Source: Plotosus lineatus (taxonomy: Eukaryota; Chordata; Actinopteri; Siluriformes; Plotosidae). From it: a stretch of 64,000 nucleotides of DNA. Positions 22,256 through 33,460 of the stretch are shown here, piece by piece (position 1 is the stretch's first letter; each line of letters starts with the position of its first letter). A program made the translations under genes and the position numbers. The notes under the pieces were generated by a model. It had not been told where the DNA came from. It was given only the letters and a program-made list of their open reading frames with translations, and made no database searches. The stretch is taken from contig CM045751.1 of the NCBI GenBank assembly GCA_024760905.1, positions 12,823,501 to 12,887,500 on the forward strand. Direction: 5' to 3'.

Positions 22256-23577
22256 TACTGAAGACTGGGCTAAACAGACATTGTCAGCTCCATGCTTAGC
22301 ACTGCTCTAAAGATCAGAACTCACCCGTCTTGCCTCGGTCATGGTGAAAATGTTAAAAAAAAAAAAACCTAGTATTTTGCTTTTTAATTTCCATGTACTA
22401 TGCATGAAAACACAAGATGTGCGTGCCCTCAAAGCTCAAGCAGTTGTAATTATCAAATAATGAATAAAACCCACCAAAAAGAGTGCATTTTTACTCCGGT
22501 TCTAAACGTGATACAAAAACAATTCGTCTGAGGCTCAGTGGCGTGGACAGATCGACAGAGCTTATCTACTGCAAATAATTGTTCATTACCCCGAGATAGC
22601 AGACCAGTCAAAACATCTGTTGCCATGTACAATATACCAAATAATCTACTAGTTTTGACTGGTTACCTTCCAGTCAGGTGACATCAGCTGGACCTGGATA
22701 ATGAGACGTTCTGTGTCATTTAATGTCATTCAGGCGAACAGGCAAAGAGTGACAGGCCCCAGAGGGAACAGATAAAACACCAACAGTTTTGACAGCTGCT
22801 GCACAAATGACAAGATGACGAGACTGGTTTTGGGGGGGGGGGGGGGTCTCACTGCTGCAGAGTGCCAAAGTACACAAATATGTGCAGGAAATTTAACTGG
22901 TAATGAAGCAACAAAACAATAAGGTGGTACTGCTAGGTTCGGATGTGTGCTCCAAATATCATCTAAATTTTAAAAGGTTAACATGAAATTTTAAGAGCTT
23001 GGCTCCGATTCTAACGTTCATAAATATAACATTAAAAGGAGCGATTCTGCATGTAAGAATATTATGAACCTCCCCATTCCACCAGAATTTTCCTTCTCTT
23101 TATTGCACTCATCCTCAAGCACACAGATCCAGAATCTGCTGGAAAGAGTTCTGCTTACAAAAAGAGACGAGTGGAGGAATGCTGATCTGTTAAAAGGCCA
23201 TCAAGTGAAGGATGGTTCTGGGGTCAACAGGACATGGATTGCAAGGTAATATTTGTTAAATGAAGCTGGTGGATGTCAGTTTCCTCAGCAGTACATGGCC
23301 TGCGTCTTAAAAATCACCAGTTACACATGACAGTAAAGAAAAGTGTGTATAGTGTGCAAGATGGCACGTACTACAAGTGTGCTTTAATTATGAAAAAAGG
23401 GAACAAACATCAACTGTGCACACATGATTCGCCATGTCAGACAAATTCCTTAAACATGACCATTTGGATTTGTGTAAAAGAGCTCAACAGCACCAACAAA
23501 TACACAGACTAGGATGAAAAAGCATTTACCATAGGACAGTGCAACTTTTGGTGTGTGTTCATATCCCTGTTTGAAAG
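22256..23577. other. No feature recognised
   Basis: Unassigned sequence with a poly(G) tract at about 22831-22847. No coding frame of note. Confidence 0.45.
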
Positions 23578-23720
23578 ATGCGGTCAAGTGTAGGATCAGC
23601 AATGAAATGGCGGTCCCAGAACAAAGACTTCGCTCAAAAAGCCCAACAGTGGCAACATGATCCCGAGGCTTGAACCCATGACCTTCTACTCAGTAACTCA
23701 TCTTTGCACAGACTATTCTT
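23578..23720 (-). mobile_element. SINE S3 copy, diverged
   Basis: On the minus strand: GTAGAAGGTCATGGGTTCAA (B box), then CCACTGTTGGGCTTTTTGAG and GCTGATCCTACACTTGACC, the order of the S3-type fish SINE. Confidence 0.55.
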
Positions 23721-24475
23721 CTATTTGGTGGTGTCGTGTTCCTACATTCCCCAGAAGGGCCAGCCAACCATATGTAGTTATCGACCGGCAACAAACCCCA
23801 CACCTGCAGGCTGTTTTTATTGTGGCTGGTGACTGGACTTGTCAATGATCGGTGAACAAAGCAAAGTATATTTTTCAATGCAATGTGAAAACATCCGAGA
23901 CAGTTTCCATTATGTTCAGACAAGCCGACAAAACCAGCCCCTGTCCAGCCTTCGGCAAATCAGATCACATGTCTGCCGGGCTGTTGCAAGCATATAGGCA
24001 GACGTTGAAGCATGGACAGCTGGTGACGTGCACAGTAAAAGCAACCCCGTGCAACTCTACTGCAGTAGACTGGGAGTAGGGACTTACAGGGCAGGAGTTT
24101 TAAATACCCACACCAGGGGTCAACAACACTTGCAACTGCAAGCTACTTCTTGGGTGCTAATTAATGCAAAGAGCTACCAGTTTGATACAGTTCTGAAATA
24201 GCAAATTTGCCCAATCTAGCTTTAATTATACATTATTGATAATTAACCGTTACACTGCAATGAGCCGCTATACTGGCTCATGACGTCATACTTGAAATGC
24301 GGCAAACCGTGGTCGTGGCTCTGCTGTACATGTGAGAAAATGTGGTGAGCCATGTTCACAGCTTCCTATAGAGAGGATAACAAGTGGCTGTAGATTAGAG
24401 CTCACCTTAAATATTTCCAACAAAGACAGACGAGTAAAAAATGTTAGGATATTTGATTGCTGTTATGATTTTTAT
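23721..24475. other. No feature recognised
   Basis: No recognisable gene or repeat. Confidence 0.4.
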
Positions 24476-24820
24476 ACACAGATCCCTTGCTACTTTACAC
24501 TTCAATTCACCACTTTAAATAATCATTGAATTAAAAAAAAAAAAAAAGAAAGAAATTAAGGAAGAATAGGGGAAGGTTAAGGAAAATGCAGCCAAAATAA
24601 GGCCAATTATGCAAAAAACCCTAAACAGACAAAACCCACAAACTCCCATCAAAACTAGTTACACTTTGAGGTGCACATCTGCGTCTGTGTTTATTTTTTT
24701 AATGTTATATGCATTTATTCATATACACGTCAGTTGGGGGGGGGAATCCTATTTCACAGAATTGTGGTTGTGAGGGGATGTCCCAATTAACCACGGAAGA
24801 TGGATTCCTCTGTGTGTATA
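24476..24820 (-). mobile_element. T1 MITE
   Basis: 'B' end first (CACAGATCCCTTGCTACTTT), T1 body (AAATTAAGGAAGAATAGGGG, then GGCCAATTATGC), and eroded 'A' end (CCCAATTAACCACGG, GATTCCTCTG). It immediately precedes a T2 copy. Confidence 0.75.
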
Positions 24821-24829
24821 TTATATACA

Positions 24830-25676
24830 CGCACGTTTTTAATTGATTACAGACGGCCAAATGCAAGTTGAAAGTGAACGCAAGTTGTTACAGTGACGCA
24901 TGACGCTCATACTGTACTATACATCCATAAATACCATTACCGTATCCCATAAAACACCCCTAAATCAATTTGTAGAAACATTGTATAAATAAGTGACTTA
25001 TTTGAAATTGTTTGTTATTTTACAGAGTTACTTTACATGAAGCTTAAAACAGTCAATCAACGCTTACATTATGTGAAGCACTCAATACCGAAAGTAGTGT
25101 ACTTGCTGTGGGTTATATAGACTTCCGGTCTTTCACGTGCACAAGGGGGCAGTTGAACTCATTTAGAACAACCTGCACCGATTCAAGTGGAGCAAAATCA
25201 GCAAAGCCGAGAGCTCTTTTGTGCAAGTAAGTAAACTTTGTTCAAGAGATGCATACAAAGAACAAGTACAAATCCTAATGAATATTAATATAAAAAGTAT
25301 ACACTCTTAGGATTCTGCTAAAAGAAATATCTAATTGTTCTGTAATTTGTGCATTCGGTTTTTTCATTTCAACTCTTTGCTTAACCGAGTATGCGTGGTC
25401 GATTGTGCCAATCTAAGTAGATCGTTAATTTATCTGTGTAGGAGACTTGCACCCATGCTAGGAGGCTTACATTTCTGATCAGCCATATTTGCTTAGGGTT
25501 ACAAAGGCCGCAAAACAGTGTAAACACAAAGATCAGAGACAACGTCTTAACACAATGGTAACAGTCTGTAGTTTGTAAACAATGACTGCAGAGTCATTGC
25601 GTCAGCATACTACGTAGTTATGTCTAAAAATTTGACTTTTTTTTTTGGGGGGGGGGGTTAAAACGGGGCACGTCTG
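24830..25676 (-). mobile_element. T2 MITE, copy 2
   Basis: Shares CATAAATACCATTACCG, CACCCCTAAATCAATT, TAAACTTTGTTCAAGAGATG and GTGTAAACACAAAGATCAG with the copy at 32060-32845 in the opposite orientation. The left end is rearranged, carrying terminal-type sequence in inverted order. The right end is GGGGCACGTCTG then TA. Confidence 0.75.
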
Positions 25677-25690
25677 TATACACAGATGCA

Positions 25691-26792
25691 TAGTGGGGCC
25701 AATAAGTATTGGGCAATGTAAAAATGTGCAAGTTGACCCATTTAAAAAGATGAAAATTACAAACCTCTCAGGTACACCAAGCTTGAGACAGAACGTAAAA
25801 GGAATCTAGAAAACAATTTGTGAAAAATGGGAGGCCAATAAGTATTGGGCAGCTAGAAAACAAACATTTTGGCCCCCACTCGTTAACGGTATGAATGACA
25901 CCTGTTTGAACGGATTAGATGCATAGACACCTGCGCACACCTTCAAACTGTCAGACTGCAGTCTTCACCAAGACCAGAGAGCTTCCAAAGACAATTTTAC
26001 AACTGCACAAAGCTGGGAGGAGTCAAACTGCAATTGGTAAAGAACTTTGTGAGACAGGATCAACAATTGGAAACATTAGAAAATGGAAGTATAACATCAC
26101 GGGCAACCTCCCTCGGAGTGGCGCTCCATGCAAGATCTCACCTCGCGGGGTTCAAAGGATCCTCAGAACAGTGAGTAATCAGCCCAGAACTACACGGCAG
26201 GAGCTGGTCAATGAAGACAGCAGGGACCACCGTCACAAAGATGACGAGAACTAACACATTACGTCGTCTTGAGATGAAATCCTGCATTGCCCCAAAAAGG
26301 TTTCCCTACTAAACAAACATGTAAACGCCCGTCTGAAATATGCTAAAGACCATCTGGACGATTGGGATGAATGTGATGTGGTCAGAGGAGACCAAAATTG
26401 AACTTTTTGGTTTAAACCGCACTTGCCATGTTTGGAGGAAGAAGGATGCGGATTTGCATCCCAAGAACACCATACCTACTGTGAAGCATGGGGGTGGACA
26501 CATCATGCTTTGGGGAGGTTTTTCTGCAAAAGGGACAGGAAGCCTGCACCGTATCAATGGCAACACGAACGGGGCCATGTAGTGTGACATTTTGGGTAAA
26601 AACCGCCTTCCCTCGGTCAGAGCATTAAAGATGAAACACGGCTGGGTCTTCCAGCATGATAACGATCCAAAGCACACAGCCAAGGAAACCAAGGAGTGGC
26701 TCCGTAAAAAGCATAAAGGTTCTGGAGTGGCCTAGCCAGTCACCAGACCTCAATCCAATCGACAACCTGTGGAGGGAGTTAAAACGTAGAGT
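25691..26792 (+). mobile_element. Tc1-like transposon, copy 2 (3'-truncated)
   Basis: The left IR/DR end is intact (TAGTGGGGCCAATAAGTATT, then a second AATAAGTATTGGGCAGC near 25838). The body is nearly identical to copy 1 (6511-8021) in opposite orientation. The match stops abruptly after AAAACGTAGAGT at about 26792, so the right inverted repeat is gone. Confidence 0.92.
25919..26791 (+). pseudogene. Tc1-like transposase pseudogene, copy 2
   Basis: The N-terminal DNA-binding frame runs 25919-26254 (RSQTAIGKELCETGSTIGN within it) and ends at the same stop after HKDDEN as copy 1. The first catalytic block ([14 protein letters not shown]) lies at 26340-26582 in another frame, the QHDND block near 26655, and [19 protein letters not shown] at about 26733-26789. 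The first catalytic D position is E here too. It lacks one insertion seen in copy 1 (GNIRKWKYN is continuous here), so the two copies share some lesions and differ in others. The extreme C-terminus is lost with the truncation. Confidence 0.9.
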
Positions 26793-27389
26793 ACATCTTG
26801 CGTGTAACTTGACAAACTCCACGAGTCTTGATGTGCATCACTAAGGTGGGTTCTGTGATCGTTCTTCAAGTTTGTCAGAAAACATTGATTTGCAAATATA
26901 GACTAACCAAACAGGCTGGTAACCTTCATAGCCACTGTGCATACAGCACTGTACTTTACAGTGTAAACAAGGCACCAAAAGCTCGGTGCAGCCTGAAAGT
27001 TTGCGAGATGGCGATCATTTTGCAGTGTTACAATTTCAATTTCTACCTGTCCAGCATCCAAGCTGAACGTTATACTTGGTTGCTCATCAGTGCATGTGTC
27101 CACGCTCGTTAAAGGATTGGAAATGAATGGCATAGCTCAAGCTGATCATCTGTTCAAGCTCTTGCCTAAGTCAGTTTATAACTGTTTACTTTTCTGCAAC
27201 TTTGTCAAAAGTCCCAGATGCGTCGCACCATCTGCACAGTGGGAAAGTGCAACACCTTTTTCCCCCCTTTCCGTAAATTCAGTGAGAAATGTTCATCTGG
27301 GCTTTAAAAACATTGAAAGCACTTATGTCAGCAACATCTTACCTTTGCCTTGCAACACTGTTCAAATGATTCAGTTTCGCAGTAATGTC
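26793..27389. other. Probably C-terminal flank of a hAT relic
   Basis: No clear frame. The minus strand near 27300-27390 may continue the hAT pseudogene (LQGKGKML-like), but it is full of stops. The rest is unassigned. Confidence 0.35.
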
Positions 27390-28250
27390 CATTAAAAATG
27401 CAAAGTCAAGTCCTCCAGCAGTGAGGTGTATCGCCTTTGAATTGTATGAACTCTGATCTCGCCCAAAAGGGCGAAACACGAAGCAAAATGTCCCCTGCTG
27501 AGCAATCGGATTTCTGGATGTCGTAGCAGGTCACCATATTCAGCCGACATCCCCTCTAATAGCACCATGAAAATGTGCTTTTTGCACTGGAGCGGATGCG
27601 GTTTATAACCGTAATGACGGGAGTCATGACTTGCCCGGAGGCGAATAATATCAAAAGTTCTTTTTGGAGAAATCAAAATATCATCCAGATAAAGACCATC
27701 AACGGCACTGTACCGCTGCTGTCCACACTACATGTTAAACCACCTGTACTTTGCCGAATCTCGGTCCAACTGATTGGTCAAGTTCCCGGACATTGCTGAT
27801 ACACTAACCATTGTAGTTGCCCCCATTTGGACATCAGAGAGTACAAATTACTTCAGGACCGAATCTCATCTTTAAATGCAGTTTTTACAGTCACCAATAT
27901 CTGCTTCTTTGAAACACTCCCCATCTGAAAATGAATTCTTATTAAATCAGGAAATGCGCAGCTCTCCGTGAGGCTCTTCCACCGGTTTTGGGAAAACAAA
28001 GACTGCCGTTTGCACAAGTCCGTTTTTAACTTGCGGGCTTTTTCCACTCGTATTGTGCTGCCCAGTGGATAGTTAGCATAGTAACTTGCATGACATGTTC
28101 TGAAATGTAGCTCACCATTATGCCACTTTGCCGTCACCACAGTGCCTTGCAAATGAGACTGGCAGCAGCATGACAGTGGTAAAAGGAACTCTTCCTCCCA
28201 TTCACCATGTGCCGTTATGGTCAGCTTTTTTTTTTTTAAGAATCGGCCTT
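27390..28250 (-). pseudogene. hAT transposase pseudogene (ZBED/GTF2IRD2-like group)
   Basis: On the minus strand, 28257-27853 decodes to a degenerate BED-finger-like start, then HFRTCHASYYANYPLGSTIR and KARKLKTDLCKRQSLFSQ. This is the order seen in ZBED5/GTF2IRD2-type hAT transposases just after the zinc finger. About 200 bp further the frame at 27676-27392 holds LLEGMSAEYGDLLRHPEIRL then LSRG, matching the conserved AEYGD..YHTEVRWLSRG block of the same group. The aspartate-bearing segment between them is scrambled by stops. Old transposon relic, not a domesticated gene as far as the many lesions show. Confidence 0.75.
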
Positions 28251-28447
28251 CGTGCAACTTGTGTGTTCCTGTTATGAGAGCTGACCCTCACTCAACAACA
28301 AGCAAAAGGATAACCAGCTCAAAAAGGGCAAATTGCAAACTTTATATATGGAGGACATACATACATACTTCTGCCTCCTTTTCTGATCTGCACTTACAGC
28401 AACAATCAAGCGTGACAAATGAATACATACCCAAAGCAACATTTCAT

Positions 28448-28768
28448 GAGGCATAGTGGTTAGCACATTCGCCTAACAGCAAGAAGGTTCAGGGTCCGAT
28501 TTCCAGCTCGGGCGTTTGTGGAGTTCGCATGTTCTCCCCGTGCCTTTGTGGGTTTCCTCCCACAGGCCAAAAAACAAACAGTAGGTCAAGTGGCTGTTCG
28601 AAACCGCCTGTCGGTGCATACAAGTATGAATGGCTGTGCGAATGTTGGCCCTGCAATGGCCTGGTGAGCTGTCCAGGGTGTACCCTGCCTCATGTAGAGT
28701 CAGCCGAGATGTGTGCGAGCTTCCTAGTGACCCTAATTAGGATCAAGTGGTTCATAAAAATGAAAAGG
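28448..28768 (+). mobile_element. SINE S2 copy
   Basis: Head GGCATAGTGGTTAGCACATT with eroded B box (GGGTCCGATTTCC), body GAGTTCGCATGTTCTCCCCG, and tail GAGCTGTCCAGGGTGTACCC to CCTAATTAGGATCAAGTGG. Confidence 0.85.
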
Positions 28769-29221
28769 CATTTCATGCTATTATTGCCTACAGTTGGCTA
28801 CACTGAATGTCACCACAACATCCTGACATCACCGGTTACTAAATGCAGCAAAAAGCAGAAGAACCGGATATCTAAGAAGGTATATGAAAATTTATTTCGA
28901 CACTGTTGTAGTACAGGTGATGGACCAGCCTTCCCTGAACAGAAGCGATGGCTTAAGGGAGAGGTTCACACTGTAGACAGCAGCCTTCGCCACAGAGATC
29001 CAGTCAAGTACAGGGATGGGCGACACCACCAAGCACAGGTAGAGTGGACCAAGCCTTCCTCTTCTAAATTCCATCAATGTTTCTACCAGAGCAAAGGCCT
29101 GCCAGAACCTAGTATCTTATGCAGACATGTCATGCAAATTCTTCAAATGGGGTAAATAAACGTCACTGCTGGACAAAGGCCCAGGCCATGATCTCAAATC
29201 ACCTGCCTACAAACAGGCAGA
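28769..29221. other. Unassigned
   Basis: Part of a 208-codon plus-strand frame that starts inside the SINE. Its unique part (28800-29155) is not recognised, and the frame is probably chance. Confidence 0.4.
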
Positions 29222-29790
29222 AATCTACCTCTGCTTAATCCAGGGTCGGGTTGCAGGGAACCAGCCTTAGCGATGAGGTCCAGACAGCCACCTCCCCAAC
29301 CACTTCCTCCTGCTCTTCGAGGGGATACCATGACATTCCCAGACGACATCCCTCCAACGTGTTCAGTCGACCCCGGGGTCACTTCCCAGTTGGACATGGC
29401 GGAAACACCACACCAGGGAGGCGTTCGGGAGACATTCCAACCAGATGCCCAAGCCATCTAAACTGGTTCCTCTCAATGCAGGAGAGCAGCAATTCTACTC
29501 AGAGCTCCTCACCCCATCTCTGAAAGAGCCTCGCCACTCCGTAAACCACGCATTTCTGCCACTTCTGTCCTCGAGCTTGTTCTTAAGATCACTACCCAAA
29601 GCTCGCGATTATTGGTGAGGGTTTGAACATGGCTGACCTGTAGATCGAGAACTGTGTTGCAGTTCAGCTCCCTCTTCACCACGACAGACCAGTACAGGCT
29701 ATGCTTTTACAGCAGAGGCTGCAGCAATCCACCCGTCTTCACAGCAATCTAACCGGTCGAGAAGACTGGTATCATCCAAGTCCCGAAGAA
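29222..29790 (-). mobile_element. LINE ORF2 C-terminus and 3' tail
   Basis: The minus strand carries the same sequence as 50735-51004 and, further 5', 19069-19277. The 3' end is near 29225 (CGACCCTGGATTAAGCAG). ORF2 C-terminal code continues upward past GGAACCAGTTTAGATGGC to the SVVVKRELN-like segment near 29660-29700. The frame is broken repeatedly. Its exact clade was not resolved. Confidence 0.7.
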
Positions 29791-30373
29791 ACAAAACAAG
29801 TTATCATCATGACTAGCCCGGTTAACTCCCTCTTCACACCACCCGCTCCTTTCTAGACTAGACCAACACGCAGAAGTGGATTCAGCCACGACTCAGTTTT
29901 TTGCACCATGGTGTCATCCAGCATTCATTTACTGTCACGGATCTCTCCAAACTCAAGGGCAATGTAGTTCAGCGATACCATCGGTGATGTCACCAAGGGA
30001 TGTGTGCCCGGTCCACGGCCGTCACCCATGACTTCCTGGCCCCCACATCCTGCCCCGCCATCATTACTCATGATGTCCCTTATCGTTCAATACAACACAT
30101 TCTCTTGTCAATCTATTGATTGCTGTTGACCATTGTGACATTGCTCACCATGACACTATTAAAATTTACCGAAATAAATAAAAATTTAAAAAGGTTTAGA
30201 CAGGAATTAAAACAATTAAATCACTGATGCCACCGTGTTATCAGCATGAACAAAACACCTCACTTTTGATCAATTGTGTTTCCGTAGATGAAAACGTTCA
30301 TTCATTGATGATTACAGCTCTCTCGCCACTCTTTCTGTATTTCTTTGTGTCTCCATATCTCTGTGCATGTCCG
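29791..30373. other. Unassigned, possible LINE continuation
   Basis: 29791-30130 could be further 5' LINE sequence on the minus strand, but no motif supports this. The remainder is AT-rich. Confidence 0.3.
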
Positions 30374-30381
30374 TTTTAATA

Positions 30382-30822
30382 CAGTGGTCCCCAGCCCCCA
30401 GGCTGTTACCAGACCGCGCACAACAAATAATTGTTTTATTTATTATCCAAGTATGAACGATCTTTTTTGAAAAAAACTTATACTGAAAATGACCGGATTC
30501 TCTCGGTTACAAGTCGGTCATTTGAGCACTAAAATGTAACCCACAAGGGAACGGAACATGAACAGAGGCAAGTAGGACATGTTTCAAACAATAGCGGGGA
30601 TTTTGCGAGACACAGCCTGAGCCTTCATTCTCCCAGCTGGTGCACCATCACCTGTTTTTTTATTTTATTAAACAAAGAGTTCGAGCTCGATTAAAAATGC
30701 AATTCTTAATCCTGATTAGGGAGGCTGGCACACACAGAGTGGGGTATTATATTTGCAATATAAACAAGCCCCCCCCCGGTAAAATTGTCAAGCGTTGACG
30801 ATAAAAAGGTTGGGGAGCACCG
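30382..30822 (+). mobile_element. hAT MITE with 8-bp TSD
   Basis: Begins CAGTGGTCCCCAGCCCCC and ends GGTTGGGGAGCACCG, imperfect inverted ends. TTTTAATA flanks both sides exactly (30374-30381, 30823-30830), the 8-bp duplication expected of hAT. The interior (GGATTCTCTCGG, CTTCATTCTCCCAGCTGGTG) is shared with 51075-51393. Confidence 0.9.
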
Positions 30823-30830
30823 TTTTAATA

Positions 30831-32057
30831 CATGCATTTTTGGTATGCATTGTAATCTGTTTTTCATGGCTGTCCTTCCCCATTTGTCTCCATCTATGCT
30901 CCTCTTATTCTGTCTATGGTTGTGTGTGCACGCATCTTCCTGTGTATTATGTCTGTCAGATTTTCTCTTGTCTCACTTTCTCAGTCCCTCTGCATGCGTC
31001 TGTGCTACTTTCACTGTCCGAGTGTTTATGTCCATCTCTGCCACCGTCTTTGTGGCTCACTTTGTGCCCGCCTCCGTCCTTCACTCTCAGTATTTCCATC
31101 TGTGCATCAGTCTCTTTTTCCCCCTTTGTCATTCTGTGTACTGCCTTTCTCCATCCCCTACCCCTAGTGCCTTCTCAATTTACAAGTCCCGTCTCTCCCC
31201 CCAACCATTCTTTCTTATCTCCAAGTTTGTCAAGTTTTAATTAACTGGTTTTTCATCAATAAGACACCTCTTGGGTAAATATTCGTGCAAATGATTTACG
31301 AGTAACTTGCTTAATATCCATCTTGACGAATGAGTCTCAATCTCTCAGCTTCGCTGCACTTAAAAAATGCAGGTATCATGTGTTTCACTGCGGCGTGACC
31401 TCGATTTGCTTCAGTGCTCTGCTCCTTGTCCTGCTTCTCAGACCTTGCAGATGAAGACCTAAAGATGAACATGGTTTTTCCTCTTCTTGATATTAGCAGG
31501 TTTGAGTCTATAATCCAAATGAAGGGAGGTGATGTCTACAAGTCACACAGATGCTTGCAGAGTGCAATTCTGAGTCACATGGAAACTTTTTTTTTCAGCG
31601 TTAAACGAGTTCTAGGTCACGTGACATGATGCAGATCCCACATGACAAAATTAATCAGTCAAGCATTTTACAAATCAAACTTTCCCTTAACAGAAACCGG
31701 ATCGATGAACTAGAAACGGATTTTATTTTCAAAAACATGCAACAGCATCTTCAATTAAGTTCTCATTGGCAGAAGTTGCTCAGCGAGTTGCCATCAGCAC
31801 TGCATTATGGGAGGAGCTTGGAGAAGTAGTCCACCCATCTCTGATAGGCCATTTTATTAAAATACACAACCAGGCAACTCCATGCAAGCATTAGTTGAGA
31901 TTGAAGCTGATCAACTCAGGTGGCATTTTGAGTCATTTCCAACAAAAAAAAAAAAAAAAAAAAAGTGTTCACAGTACAGTTTCTATCCACAGTGCCACGC
32001 CTTCAAGTGTAATTATAAATTAAATGTCTATATGGAGTAAAAGTTAAAATTATGAAA
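30831..32057. other. No gene; pyrimidine-rich tract 30865-31240
   Basis: 30865-31240 is strongly C/T-rich on the plus strand (CTCTCTTT-like blocks), giving long but meaningless frames. A20 run at about 31946-31965. Nothing else is recognised. Confidence 0.5.
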
Positions 32058-32059
32058 TA

Positions 32060-32845
32060 CAGACAAGCCCCGACTTGCGTTCATCAGCTTTACATTTTTG
32101 TCCAAAAAAAAGTCAAATTTGAGTTTAGACGTACCTACGTAGTACGCTGACGCAATGACGCTGCAGTCATTGTTTATAAACTACAGACTGTACACACATC
32201 GCAGTTATATAGCATGTTACCCTCGTGTTAAGACATTGTCTCTGATCTTTGTGTTTACACCGTTTTGCGGACTTTTGCAACCCTAAGCAAATATGGTTGG
32301 TCACAAGCGTAAGCCTACTAGCATGGGTGCAAGTCTCCTACACAGACGAATTTACCATCTGCTCAGATCGGCACAAGCTTTATCTATCATCTTTTAACAG
32401 AATCCTAAGAGTGTATACTTATTTTTATATTCATTAGGATTTGTACTTGTTCTTTGTAGGCATCTCTTGAATAAAGTTTACTTACAGGAAAGAACTCTCC
32501 GCTTTGCTGGGATTCACGTGCATGCTGCGTTCCAAACGAGTTCAGCAGTACCCTTGTGCACTTGAAAGACCGGAAGTCTGTATAACCCACAGAAAGTACA
32601 CTACTTTCGGTATTGAGCGCTTCACAATTGTACACTATTGTATGCATTGAATGTTTTGAGCGTCACGTAAAGTGACTTATTTAAAATTAATGATATTATT
32701 TTACAATAATTGATTTAGGGGTGTTTTATGGGATACGGTAATGGTATTTATGGGTGTATAGTACAGTATGAGCATCATAAGTCATTGTAACAACTTACGT
32801 TTTTTAATTGGTTCCAGACGGCCTAACGCAAGTCGGGGGCATCTG
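32060..32845 (+). mobile_element. T2 MITE, copy 3 (complete)
   Basis: Starts CAGACAAGCCCCGACTTGCG after TA (32058-32059) and ends CGCAAGTCGGGGGCATCTG before TA (32846-32847). It contains the transposase leader MVGHKRKPTS at 32293-32322, followed by unrelated or deleted sequence. 786 bp. Confidence 0.88.
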
Positions 32846-32912
32846 TACAAGTTACATGATTCTGGGATTCCTTGAGGAGGTAGAGTATTTTTGTACCGAA
32901 TATGGATAAATA

Positions 32913-33458
32913 CAGTGGTACCTCACTTTACGAAATTAATCCATTCCAGAGCCTTTCTTATTACTCCGTTCAAGTAATTGAACCGCATTTTACATGTAAA
33001 ACGTGTAGTTCGTTCCAACCCCCCCCCCCCCCAAAACTACCCCCTAAACTCTTTAAAGGTATGCTATTATTATTTTAAAAGACCTCCTTCTGCTTCAATA
33101 TCGTACCGATGGTAGACGGATTTGGCCATATTCCTTTGTAATACTCAACCGCATGCCACGAGTCCGCTTCGTCACTCACACGTGTGTTGACCATGTCTTA
33201 GCAGAGTTATAATCTTATGTTTATGGAAGGTTAAAAGCCCGAGTCCAAAAATAAAGTTGGAATAAGCACACTCAAAACATGAAACTAGCCAATGGGAGGG
33301 TAGGGGGCAGGATGTTGGCAGATAGGCAATGGAGAGCAGCTCGTATTGTTTGAATGGCACATTTCGTAAGGAGAACCGTTTCGTACACAAATTTTGGAAA
33401 ATGTTTCGTAACCCGAATTTTTCGCTTGCTGGGACCATCATAAGGTGAGGTACCACTG
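32913..33458 (+). mobile_element. T3 MITE, copy 1 (short form)
   Basis: TA-flanked (32911-32912, 33459-33460), with ends CAGTGGTACCTCACTTTACG and GTGAGGTACCACTG. The minus strand near 33080-33130 reads PSTIGTILKQKEVF, a CENP-B/Tigger helix-turn-helix relic. Only two CCAAT-type slots (33289 and 33326) are present where the copy at 62354 has six or seven. Confidence 0.9.
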
Positions 33459-33460
33459 TA

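Noticed and set aside
28529..29155. 208-codon plus-strand frame
   Set aside because: Its first third is SINE S2 sequence, and the rest matches no known protein; probably chance.
30785..31244. Three overlapping plus-strand frames of 83-151 codons
   Set aside because: All three frames are open because the strand is C/T-rich and low in stop codons. Cysteine/serine/leucine content reflects composition, not a gene.
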